Positions 21,703 through 32,339 of a stretch of DNA of 64,000 nt are shown piece by piece. Made by a program: the position numbers and the translations under genes. Position 1 is the stretch's first letter, and every line of letters begins with the position of its first letter. The notes under the pieces are model-generated. The model saw only the letters and a list, made by a program, of their open reading frames with translations. It was not told the origin of the DNA and did not search any database. This DNA comes from Mesotaenium endlicherianum (lineage: Eukaryota > Streptophyta > Zygnematophyceae > Zygnematales > Mesotaeniaceae): assembly GCA_009602735.1 (NCBI GenBank), contig WELA01012669.1:217864-281863 (forward strand). Reading direction: 5' to 3'.

Positions 21703-22105
21703 ATGAAATTTGTTGAAGAATCTCCGGAAACGTTAGAGGGAATAGGTCTCCATTTGTGGAAAAAATCATGCATTAGAGATTGTAATGAAGACTACAAGAG
21801 TATGCTACAAGTCATGGAAAAAACAGTGAATGACCTACGGGCTTGTACTATCCGCATGCAACGCCTTCTTGTAGCTTACAAGGATCGAATGAAATCTGAT
21901 GAAATAAAGACTCCACCACCTGTTAAGAGAATTGTTAGAACACACTTATGGTTAAAAGAAGCAAGGGAGGACTATGATACATTACTTCACAGGTTGGACA
22001 AGGCTGTGAAGATTCAAAGCAGCATGGCTGATGGCATGCGGGTACTACAAGCAGGAGCTGACAGTACACTTGATGCAGTCCTAGAGTACAAGTTTTTTGC
22101 GCTAG
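21703..22105 (+). CDS. Hypothetical helical protein exon
   Basis: An open frame from ATG at 21703 ends at a strong donor, CTAG|GTAAGA, after 22105. It encodes about 134 residues of charged, helix-forming sequence: for example DYKSMLQVMEKTVNDLRACT and later LKEAREDYDTLLHRLDKAVK. A coiled coil or helical bundle is likely. It is not repeat-derived, and its codon-like complexity contrasts with its surroundings. The true start could be upstream, since the ATG follows a pyrimidine-rich stretch. I do not recognise the family. It may be the 5' part of the hypothetical gene whose last exons lie at 26.4-28.2 kb, but the 4-kb interval is unproven. Confidence 0.4.
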
Positions 22106-25100
22106 GTAAGAATTCTTGTGCACACAAGAGGCGGGATGGGGTGGGTTGGGGTGGGCTTTGCTCTATGTTTCCTCTGTTTAGGTGTTATTCCACATGACAA
22201 TGTTTCATGCTGCATACTTACTTATTGATTATACAGGGATTCTTCACTTGGATGCCAGTTTGGCAAGCAGTCTGACAGTTGCTGAATGTGTTCACATTAC
22301 TTGTTTTCCAGGTGCATAGACTGAACCCTGCACCTCCTCACGACTTGCAGCGTCAGCAACTTTCCCTATTGTAGCTTCCCCCAGGTCAACAAGCACCAGT
22401 GCCACAGGACATAGTCCTAGCCCCTCAGCCATGTCTGTGCAAGACATTAAAGCTGACTTCTCGCACAAGAACATCATTGATTGGGACTTCCACTCCACCT
22501 GCTGTGCAGGTGAACCCAGTAGATTAGGGAAGCGCAAAAAGCGATGGGTGTAGGAAAGCCTTGTAATTAGGGATATACGTCGCCCCTCCTTATTCTGTAC
22601 ATAACCGGTTTACTGCTAGAACAGGCCCACTTTGTATTCCAATAGGGTTAACGCTGTACTATTGTGGCATTGGAGTAAAGGATATATCATATCGCTTGTA
22701 AGAATGTCGCCTATATGATTCTCGTGCTCACTTGTTTTATTTTTCTTCACTGCTGATTTCATCTTGCCTTCTACACAATACGTCTATGCCTTGTTCTTTG
22801 TAGCTTGGAACAGGTCCTTCACCTTCAATAAGTACGTAATAGAACAAATTGTTTCAGTTGCACGACATTAGATTATACTAAGTACACTTTATTTGAAAGA
22901 CTTGTTTGCTGGGCCCTTTGCTTTTGGGCTAACAATTGAGCACATGATGTTGATGCAACATTCTTAGCACTACTGCACAAAAATTCATTGCTGCGGAACG
23001 TCCGCCTGACAGCATTGCCTAAATCATATTCAATCTAAGAGCAGCTCAAGAACCTGTTTGCCCACTGTGGGCCCAAGTCCTGCACCATTCACTAGGATGT
23101 TAGTATCGATCGTTGGTGGCCTTGTATTACAATAAATATAAATTTAAGATAGAATACAACCAGGCTTTATTGAAGTCGGAAGAGAAGTTGAGAGTAGCAG
23201 AGTATTGAGATCTTGTGCCTTCTCACAGCATTCTATCGCCCCTAAGAACCACAGTGTGTTGGTGCACACGGACGCCATGACAGAGAAAGGTAGTGGGCAA
23301 AAGAGGTGGACAGATTTAAAATTAAAATTAATGTCCTAATCTGAATGGACATAAGAGGATGGAAGTTCTTTATTGCCCACACATAATGCACAGAAATGCG
23401 GATACGTATTTAATTGGCTGCTGGGAATGACACATTGACAGCACAAGCAAGAAGATGGAAGCATAACATAACGCATACACCCATCGAAGAAGATCTTGTG
23501 GAAAATTTGAACACTTCAAAGTTGAAAGTTGAAGCCAAATTTTTTGCCCAAAATTTAGTTGCTGTTTGTATTCTACTGAAAGGTGCAAAACAATCATGGC
23601 CGACTGATGAGAGAGCCGGCACAATTGAAACCGGACATACGTCAACATGTGAAAGGCCATGACAGCAGAACCGGGAGCATGTAAGCGTGTGAGGTGACTG
23701 ACCCGTCAGCAAAGCGGAAAACGAAGGAAGTTTTTGAAGCAGCCCTAAATGAGTCGGTTCCGCACGATTTCACACGCTTAAAAACCGACGACCGGTCTAA
23801 ACTACCGACACTCACGCATTTCGACAAACTCCAACGTGCAGCTTTGACTCTCACGTTTTGTACGAGCGGTATATTCGCTACACGTGTGCGGCGTATACGA
23901 ATTTCATAACTAGGCCGAAGATGGATAGCACTTAGAAGATATCACTACACTACTCTTGGAGGTGGTCGAAGAAGCAAAGCTAATATTGGTAGCAAAGGCG
24001 TAGATGAGTAAAATCTACTAATGTAACAGACAAGATGGTGACACAAAGAACGTACCACGTGTTTGAGATTTGAGGTGTCACGTGGTAACTCAATTGATAG
24101 CTCTACCCAAACCATCTTTCAATCAAAGGCCCGCAAATGATATGATTAAAAAAAGCATTCTAAGAGAAGGCAAAGAGCAGACAGCAGCTTATGTTGGAGG
24201 GACACCGCCAATCACAGCGCTGAGTTTGCAAGAATGGGTCCATGCAATGAATACATGTACCAAGCATAGTTGTATTAAGGTCATTTCAATTTGGTCTGTG
24301 TAGACATCTTGCCACGCCCGTCGCCAGCTCTATTGCCTGCCCGTCACGGCAGGTCTTCTCTGCCCAGCGATCTCAACACAGACAAGGGCAACGAGGGCAG
24401 TTGGTTTGGAATTCAAGGTCAAACCTAGGTTCAACAGCATGGTGTGAATTTTGTGTCGACAGGAAACTCGCGGGCGCGAGGTAAGAAACGTCCAACTCAT
24501 CAAAGCTAGAGATATGTATGTATGTCTTCATGAGTCTGCAGCAACTTTCTTAGCAGGAGCGCACTTGTTGCTCTCCCGGATGTCACTATGCATGCCTGCC
24601 TGCCAGGTGGTACGCGGCGCGCGCGTCTACAGCTGCCCAGCGTTGCCTCTCAAGCGGGATCAACGAAAAAATAAGGCCTGCAAACGGACTGCCCCCTTTC
24701 GGTTAGTGCGTGCTGCAGCCACTGGCAACCAACCAAGCAGAGTAATTGGTAGGTGCCACCGGCTGCTGTCTCTCCTTGTGTCTGGTGACGTGGATGCTGA
24801 CGTGGACGCGCGTGCGCATACTTGCAAACATGCGCCATGTGCTCCTCCTCCTCCTCCTTCTCGACAACATCAGACATGCATTTTGCAATACCTGCAGCGC
24901 GATGCGCCAGATGGGCCCTTGTGGGTTGCCGCCCATCAGGTGCGCCGCTTAGCTGGAGAAGCTGAGCCTGCTGCCACCTGTTGACAAGCCCCAAGCTCTT
25001 GGCAGAGGCCGGCTAGGCTCTGCATTGTGGCCCGCCAGCACAATGCGGCTTCCTAGAACTTTCCCAAGGTGGCGTTTGTCGCAACGGAGACTATCGGCAG

Positions 25101-26428
25101 GCGCTAGGCATCGGTACTATTGAAGCGTAAAAGGACCCTAACAACTGGTAACAAACTGAAGGGAGGGACTGCTCCCCAGACTGGACAATGAGAGAATAAC
25201 CTATGTTTTGTGGGTAAAACCCCCCTTAATAGGGGAAAAACCCCACACCTTGTTAGTTGTAAAAGCGAAAAGAATAGTAGGAGCCTGAGCTGAGCAATAC
25301 TGGGCAACTGGGCACCTACTGGCTAAGGCAAATGAGCTATGAACACCGTGACAAGCTAGAGCAAGATATTGAGTAACTAGTAAGCAATCCATAGCATCAA
25401 GAACGAGGAGAAACGGTGGTGATTAGCATAGTTATGGCCGAGTTGATGTGCAACAGATTTGCGTCCTAAGGTGATATCATGATTTGCTATACGTGCATCC
25501 TACAATGAAATGAGGAAAGCAAGAGAGCACAGCCAATTAATACGAGCATTAGATTGCTCAATAAGAAGTAAAGCATATCAACACAAAATCAAACATACAA
25601 AGCTGACACCAAAATGGTGTTAGCTCGAGGCCTAAGTAGCATGCCCTCTAGTCCTATGCCCAGTGCCTACAAACAAAAGTGAAACATCACTTACTATGAT
25701 TAAAGCGTCATCGCGTCATGAGTCACACAAGTCCGAATGTATCCTAAGTATAAACGAGGTCGGCCCTAAGGTCAACCAAAGGTGTACAACTCAACCTTTA
25801 AAGTAACGCGACTCCCCTCTTACCCCTTACTCTCCTTATCCTCTATTAATTCGGGGGCATACCCGTCTTGATCGCCTATGGTACATGACGGTTTAGCCAT
25901 GGACAGTGGGGGGTCCCACTGGGTACCTACGCCGACCTTGCAAGCGAGCATACCTGAGGGTCAACCCCCACACGTGGGGGCAGTAACACCACGTGTGGAA
26001 GGAAAGGTAAAGCACGTGATCTGGAGGGAGCCTCACAGCTGCTAATTGCAAATCCTCGTGAGCAAATTATAGGTCCGAGTGTTCACTACCACTGCCCACA
26101 AACTAGACCATCCTCACCCTAATCCGACTAACCACTAGAACTTGTCATTAACTCTCCACCCCGAGATTCTACTACTAGACATTAAAGGTACTCGACGGGG
26201 ACGGGCATGATACCTGTCGCAACGGAGATTGTCAGCAGGCGCTAGGCCTAGTTTTAAAATACATGCGTATTGGCCTAACTTGCCGTATTGAAACTCCGTA
26301 ATATAGACGTATATGTCTCAACAAAATACTTCAAAAAATAATGGTCCCTTTTTTTGTTGAACACCAAAATAAGATCTTCCCTTTTGCATGCAAATGGTTG
26401 ACATCAGAAAATTTTTGACCATCTATTT
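22106..26428. other. Long interval without a supported gene; contains a 34-bp direct repeat pair
   Basis: Short open frames at 23414-23662 and 24070-24303 are not repeat-like, but I cannot support them as exons. A (CTC)n/(TCC)n run lies near 24841-24862. Two near-identical 34-bp sequences at 25077 and 26215 bound a 1.1-kb non-coding block, listed separately. Confidence 0.4.
25077..26248. repeat. 1.17-kb block bounded by 34-bp direct repeats
   Basis: TGTCGCAACGGAGA starts both 25077-25110 and 26215-26248. The two 34-bp copies differ at four or five positions, and both end in GCAGGCGCTAGGC. The left copy starts TG and ends CA, like a very short LTR, but I see no clear primer-binding site or target-site duplication. 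It could be a tiny LTR-type relic or two parts of an older repeat family. Confidence 0.45.
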
Positions 26429-28210
26429 TTGACGCGCACATCATTCTCCACCCAACGCGATCGACGAAATTCAAAATTTTCAAAACAACCAGGTGAGAGC
26501 GTGAATATCCATAAAGCGGCCCAGCAGCTGGCAACTTTGTGTGTCGAAAAGGAGGAAGAAGCCATGGTATGGGGGAGTAAAGCCAAGAATGAGCTTGCGT
26601 TTGAATGCGGAAGGCACAATATAGTGATGCGTGTGGGAATCTTGAAGCGGGTGAGTGCAGTTACTACTTGCATTTAAAAATGTATTCATTATTTGATTTG
26701 CATGTGTGGCACTGAATTGTAAATTGTGTGTTGCAGTACCTACAGCATGTCTCCTACATACGAATAAATGTTTCCACCGTAACTATTGGCTGTGAGTGTG
26801 ATACACTTGCATGTGAAATAATTCTATTGAGTTTATAAATGTGATGTGAAGTAGCAAATTCATTTTGGAAACTACAGCTGCTGCTAAAGGTGGCAATTGG
26901 AGATGTTGAGTGTATATGTGTCAGCTGGCTGTAAGGCCTGCTGCACATGGCCTACAGTACTGGCTGCAAAATTATCTGAATTGGGTCGAAAGAACAAGCT
27001 ATATAAGTAAACAGGGTCGGTATTCAAGCTAGCTGCATGTTCTTTGCTGCACTAGGTGAATGATTTAAACAGTGTGAATGGATGGGGTGTGCATGACTTT
27101 CTGTGGGGATGGATATGTTGAGGACAAGTTGCAAACTAAAGCTGTGAAAAAGGTGTGTAACTCGTTGCGTAAGTTCAACCTCACATGCTGGTTGAACACC
27201 AATGAGGTGCAAGCAGTGAAGCGGGTAAAATAGTTCTGAAGGTCTTGCTTCGCCTTAGGGAAAACGTCACGGAGAAGGTTCTCAAAGACTACACAAGACC
27301 CACACCAAAGGCGAGTAACACGGTGGTGTACATCAAGCGCAACAAAGCCTTCTACGCTCCTGGGAGGCATCTGGATGACTCATTGAAGGTAAGGACATCA
27401 AGTTTCTTTGCAATGCACGTTGTAATCCGGACAGTAGAAGCAACAGGAAAGCATTGCACCTAGGTGGCTCACCGGTTTGTAATCAATTTGCTTGCAATGA
27501 GTTACTTCCTGAACATGCTTTTCAATATTGTTTGTTGGTGGGTGTGCGGCTGCAAGACTGAACAAAAAGTGGAAGTCCTCAAGGTCTGAAATGATGCGCC
27601 TGCTCAGCAAGAACATGTTGCAGGGGCTGGAAAAGGGGATAGTTCAGTGGGAAGACGAGGCCGCCAGTGTCCTCACAATTAGATCCACAGAGTGGATCGT
27701 TCACGCACTACTCAAGAAGCACAACCCGTGGCAAGCAGGGTGGCCCGACGTGGAGGACTACAAGCCTGAGCATACAGCTTTTCTTGAGAGTGTGAAGGCT
27801 TACTTTATAGAGACGACCAAGAAGAAGGTGAGATGTGCATTTGGAGTTCATTTGCATAAAAAGATGATGTCACGTAAGTACCATGTATGTAAAACTTAGA
27901 TAAGTGATGCATGTGCAAATTTACGTGAAAGTATTGCCTATATGCCATACATGTTCTTTGTAATACGCAGTGCGATCTGGATAGGAGGCGCAAGTGACTC
28001 GCATCGCAATTGTAAGTGCGAGGAAGTTGCAGTGGTGAAAGAATGTGTGCTGTCGTTGCTTGATTGTCGCTAATGCAAGCACATTACTTCACGTTTGGCA
28101 AAATTTGGTTGAGGTTGCAGAAAGTGAACGGAGTGATGGCAAAGCAAACACCTCTTGAGAACGATGATGACGAGAACAACGACTCAAGTAGCGAGTCACC
28201 GCCATCGTAA
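26429..28210 (+). CDS. Hypothetical multi-exon gene, 3' part
   Basis: Several non-repetitive coding segments run in order. 26429-26650 ends at the donor CGG|GTGAGT; its product includes EEEAMVWGSKAKNELAF. 27206-27388 ends at AAG|GTAAGG and includes NTVVYIKRNKAFYAPGRHL. 27528-27827 ends at AAG|GTGAGA and includes STEWIVHALLKKHNPWQAGW. 28121-28210 follows the acceptor GGTTGCAG and ends with the acidic tail NDDDENNDSSSESPPS and TAA. The last two are joined in consistent phase 0. The junctions among the earlier three are unresolved, and another exon may lie at 27078-27224. I do not recognise the family. It could be a host gene or a transposon-derived one. Confidence 0.4.
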
Positions 28211-30839
28211 AAAATCCACGAAGGAGCTTCATCCGGATCTGACGATAAAGAAGAACAGCCAATGTCTCAAGAGTACTCCATGAATAGAGGTGTGTGCAAG
28301 CCATTCAGATTATTTTTATACCCTCTAGATTTTGCATGCAACACTCTCATAGTTGGCCACTTGTGAACTTGGAGGTGCATGTGAAAATCGTCATGCACGG
28401 GCGTACACAGCAGGGCTTTGGTGTCATGCTAGACACCAATCAGCATGCTTTTGTTGCCTTGCTGCTGGTCAATGGTATTACACTGTTGCAAACAAGCACA
28501 CCTTAAGCACACGCCCTTTTGCTCGGTGAACACGCACGTACAAACAGACACACATGCATAAAAATACCTATAAAGGCCAGTGCGTTTGAATCAGAATAAT
28601 GAGTTTCCACTTGCCCTGCCCATAAAAGAGAGTATGTACTCAACATTGAATACCACGATCCAATTGCGCAGCATTAATAATGGAGTGGTTGTGTGCAGGC
28701 AAGGGAAATGCGCTGAAGGGGGTTTGAGGAAGCGGAGGCATTTTCTCAGCATCATTAGGAATGGCCTCGCCCTCAATTTCAGTACAGAAGCGACGTAAAA
28801 TGTGACTAAGCGATAGTAGTACCTCTGGCTGCTTGTGTTCAAGAATCATGTGCTTTAAATCTAATTATAGAATGCATAATGTGAGGTATGAGCACAGCTT
28901 CTTTAATTTGTTGTGTAGTATATGTCAAACAGCAATGAGGGGTACTGGCCCATGTGCCTATGTGCCGCAGGACACTGCAGCATACCAGTATGTCAGCTAC
29001 CGGTAGGTGAAGTAATTAGCCTATTGGCATAAGTGGTGAAATTAATGCTTGCTATGAAGTGTAACCTAGAAATACAAGCATTTGAAGATAAATTCTTCCC
29101 ACGAGTTTGAAGGGAAATGTGTCATTTCAAGAAAGGATAGTGCACACCCGAGAGGAGAAGAAAATTGCACACCACAAGAGGCAGGGAATAACTCCAATAT
29201 TATGTGTACTATCTACGCACAATAAAAGAAAAGAGTTAGGCGGAAAAAACCGTGGTATTCCACCCCAGAAGTGGGGTTGGATGACACAACCCAGGACAGG
29301 GAGTCACAACCGTCACTAAGCGGGCAAGAAATGAAACCTAAGGATGAATGGAAAAACAAGCCGTCCTAACCTGGGCTTATTTTCTAGCGGGGTGCTGTAC
29401 ATGCGGGTCGGTGATTTCCAACCTCCGAACCGGCTAAGATCGCGCCATCCCTCACCAGATGGCAATAATGAACCGCTTTTTTGAGTTTCGCCCCTTGCCC
29501 ATTCTCAGGGTGAGTGCATGTTGTGAGCACTTACAGGGGAAATTGGTACATCAAAAATATCTTGCATGGACGCGTATGCAAGAGCTAGTTATTAGCAACT
29601 TTGTCAAGTCGTACAACATAAAACAAGAAATCTGGATCAATATCTTTACGCGTGAAGTTCCATATAGTGATGAAGGGGACGACTGGAAGTCAATCGGGTC
29701 CTATGTTTAAATCACCATCATGACTTCCCAGCTTTATATGCAACAAGTTGAATGCTCGTTCACTGCTTCTCACACTACCGTACACGGTCAACATGGGCTG
29801 CTAATATCTCGAGGGCCAGTTTACAGTGGCCAAAGGAATGGATTGATCCACGGCATTTGCGAGATTGAAAATATACTCGGTTGCTACGAAGAATTCAAGA
29901 TTCAATCCAAATGAATACAAGGAAACGTGTTTTGCTTACAATCTGCTTGTTTACATGTTGGCAAGAGTTCATCGTACAAAACGTTTGTGCATAGCATTTG
30001 AGATTGACTGAACATTCTGAATGATTTCTCCTATGAAAATTGTACCATAAATTTGAGAAATTTGCGACTTGTGTATACTCGCCTACAGATGTTATTACAG
30101 CAAATGGGTGTCAAGCCTAGATCCAGCATGTGACACCCTGTCTACTATCCCTCCATTATCTCTCGTTAAAAAGCTCTGCTTAAAATAGTGGTATTTTATG
30201 ACAAACACTATTATTTATATTATAAATAATATGCTTGCATAGTAGGTAAAGCGTACAATTTACGCATGACAAACACATTGTTTGCAATAACACATCCTAA
30301 GCTAGCCCCTCAAATTTGATGTAACAATTCCTACTTGACGTCGATAAGTGACCATGAAAATATGCTCCATAACGACCTATGCCCAAGACATTCTCATACA
30401 TCACATGCTCCAATATAGGCCAACTACACTCCTCCAGAATGCACCTGCAATCTACGTACATGCATAGATACGAATCTTGATGCAAAGTGACCTAAACCAA
30501 AGCTAATTGAGGGGGGTAAAGTAAATCCACACGACCCACCTCCATACGCACGTGACCGGCTCTATTTGCTTCAAAAGGCAACTTCAACATGCTCCTCTCA
30601 GAATGCACAAGACTTAGTGTGTTGTTGCAAAAGCATGCTGCCCTATCTGCATTTGGATGTGCAATATATATATTATATATCTGCCCCCAAAGTGAAGCAT
30701 TGTAAGATATATAGACGCGTAAATATATATGAAAATTGACATGCACATACCCTTTACAAGCCTGAAAAATAAATAAATCCTTTGCAATCTTGGCTCTGGA
30801 CTCTCGCTGTATGGAGGCATGAAAAAACACATTGAGAAC
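28211..30839. other. No supported gene
   Basis: An 83-codon open frame at 29459-29707 is not low-complexity but has no recognisable domain or splice partner. An AT-rich inverted repeat, ATTATTTAT/ATAAATAAT, lies near 30209-30230. Nothing else could be supported. Confidence 0.4.
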
Positions 30840-30970
30840 GCAAAGCCACTGCTGGCCTCGTCATTTGGCAGCGTTCTTCCGGCGTCGCCACCCGGACATC
30901 TCAGGCTTGACGGAGTTCTCCATGAAAAAAACCTGCTGGTCTTGGCTATCAGGAAAGAGGCCTGCATGCG
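30840..30970 (-). pseudogene. Decayed copy of the last exon of the EF-hand membrane gene
   Basis: The minus strand, read from a CAG at about 30967, aligns with the start of the intact last exon at 32339. Shared stretches include GATAGCCAAGACCAGCAGG versus GACAGCCAAGGCCAGCGC, and GGTGGCGACGCC versus GGCGGCGACGCC. Small indels shift the frame, and the copy ends at an early stop near 30860. Recognisable similarity starts at an intact splice-acceptor-like CAG, suggesting an old partial tandem duplication of the neighbouring gene rather than chance. Confidence 0.55.
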
Positions 30971-32150
30971 TGTCGGGAAGAAAGCACACAGTTTAGGGTT
31001 TGGACACCCGATTGCAGTATATACGCACGCGCATACGCACGGCACGTTGTCCCGAACATCAAACAAGCTCGAAGAACATGCTCCGTAGAATGAAGGACGC
31101 GTGGTGCTACATATACGCCAAGACATATTTAGAAGTGGTGGGCGCCTGCAAATGGAGCTCTCACAGGCCAAAGTCCGGATATCCAGTTTTGGGTTCATCA
31201 GCCACACCCTCGTCAAGCTCTCCTGTGCCCACATGGCAAGATGCCGCAGACCTTGGCCCAGCCATGGTCAGCCATGGCCGGCTGCTAAAAGAGACACCCA
31301 CTCCCACACCACACCCAGACACGCTCCCTACGCCCTCTCACCAGCAGGCAGCCATGTGCCGTCGCTGCCCACCCGCACTCGCTCACGACCCCCCTAGTCA
31401 TGTGTCATGGCTGCCCATCCGCACCTCGCTCACGCCCGCCCTTCTCCCACAGCGGTGCTATGATGCAGGCAGAGCGCGCACTCTCTGCAGCGACCCTCCC
31501 TTTCTTCCCCGGCCTTGGACCTACGCAGCGAACTCAGCTGAGGTAAGGCCCAGCTTAGCATCGCCATGGCTGCTTGCCACAGCGCTCCAAAGGGAGCGCT
31601 CGAAGAGTGTCTCCGGGCCACTGAAAGCGTAACTCTGACGACAGAAGGGAGCTCCGCCTGAACGACCTCGCTCATAAGAGGTGCTGGAATCGAAGTTGCC
31701 AATTAGCTAGTGCAGATTCCATCGGGCACCTCCAAACAAGCTGCCCTCTTGTGACTCTTTGCAACTACAGTGAAGAGCAAAAGGTATGCGCTGCTTGGCT
31801 TCAGAGAGAGAGGCGCACGTGTCGCTCTCAAATCGTTCTCCGTAAGGGTCGAACCTCTTGCGCGAGGGGGCGCCTCAGATAGAACTAGCCCCCCACGTTG
31901 CTGGAGAGTGCTTGCTGAGAGGGGCGACTTCTGGTACCTTCCTACGATGCGGAGCGCATGTTTTTGCATTCGCATCTCAGTGCAGTGCGCGCTACCCTGC
32001 TGCCGCTTGGGCCATGCGACACACACTCTATCGACGCAAGACAATGGGCATAGCGCAAACTCCACATCACAAAAAGAAGCCGACAGAAGGTGCAACTGGG
32101 GAGTAAGAACAACCCAACCTCGGTGCGCAATCCGGCGAAGCTGCCGGTCT
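30971..32150. other. No supported gene
   Basis: Lies between the decayed exon copy and the end of the EF-hand gene. If a whole gene was duplicated, decayed copies of its other exons would be expected here on the minus strand; I could not align any convincingly. Open frames on both strands look like shadows. Confidence 0.35.
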
Positions 32151-32339
32151 TCAGGGGCAGCAGGGCGGGGCGACATTGCTGAAGCCACCTTCCTCGGACG
32201 TGTCGCTGACCACCTCCACCAGTGTCTGCGAGTGGCCCTTTCTTTTCCCTTTCTTTAGCAGCCTTCTCCTGGCGTCGCCGCCTGGCTCCTCGGAGCCCTC
32301 CACCAGGAAGCGCTGGCCTTGGCTGTCGGCCAGAGTGGC
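32151..32339 (-). CDS. Last exon: basic-acidic tail
   Basis: After the acceptor CGTGCAG, 62 codons end at TGA (32153-32151). The product starts ATLADSQGQRFLVEG, then has a strongly basic stretch, an acidic Ser/Thr segment and ends APPCCP. It continues in phase from the preceding exon. A decayed copy lies at 30840-30970. Confidence 0.65.
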   Translation of the reverse strand, partial: ATLADSQGQRFLVEGSEEPGGDARRRLLKKGKRKGHSQTLVEVVSDTSEEGGFSNVAPPCCP

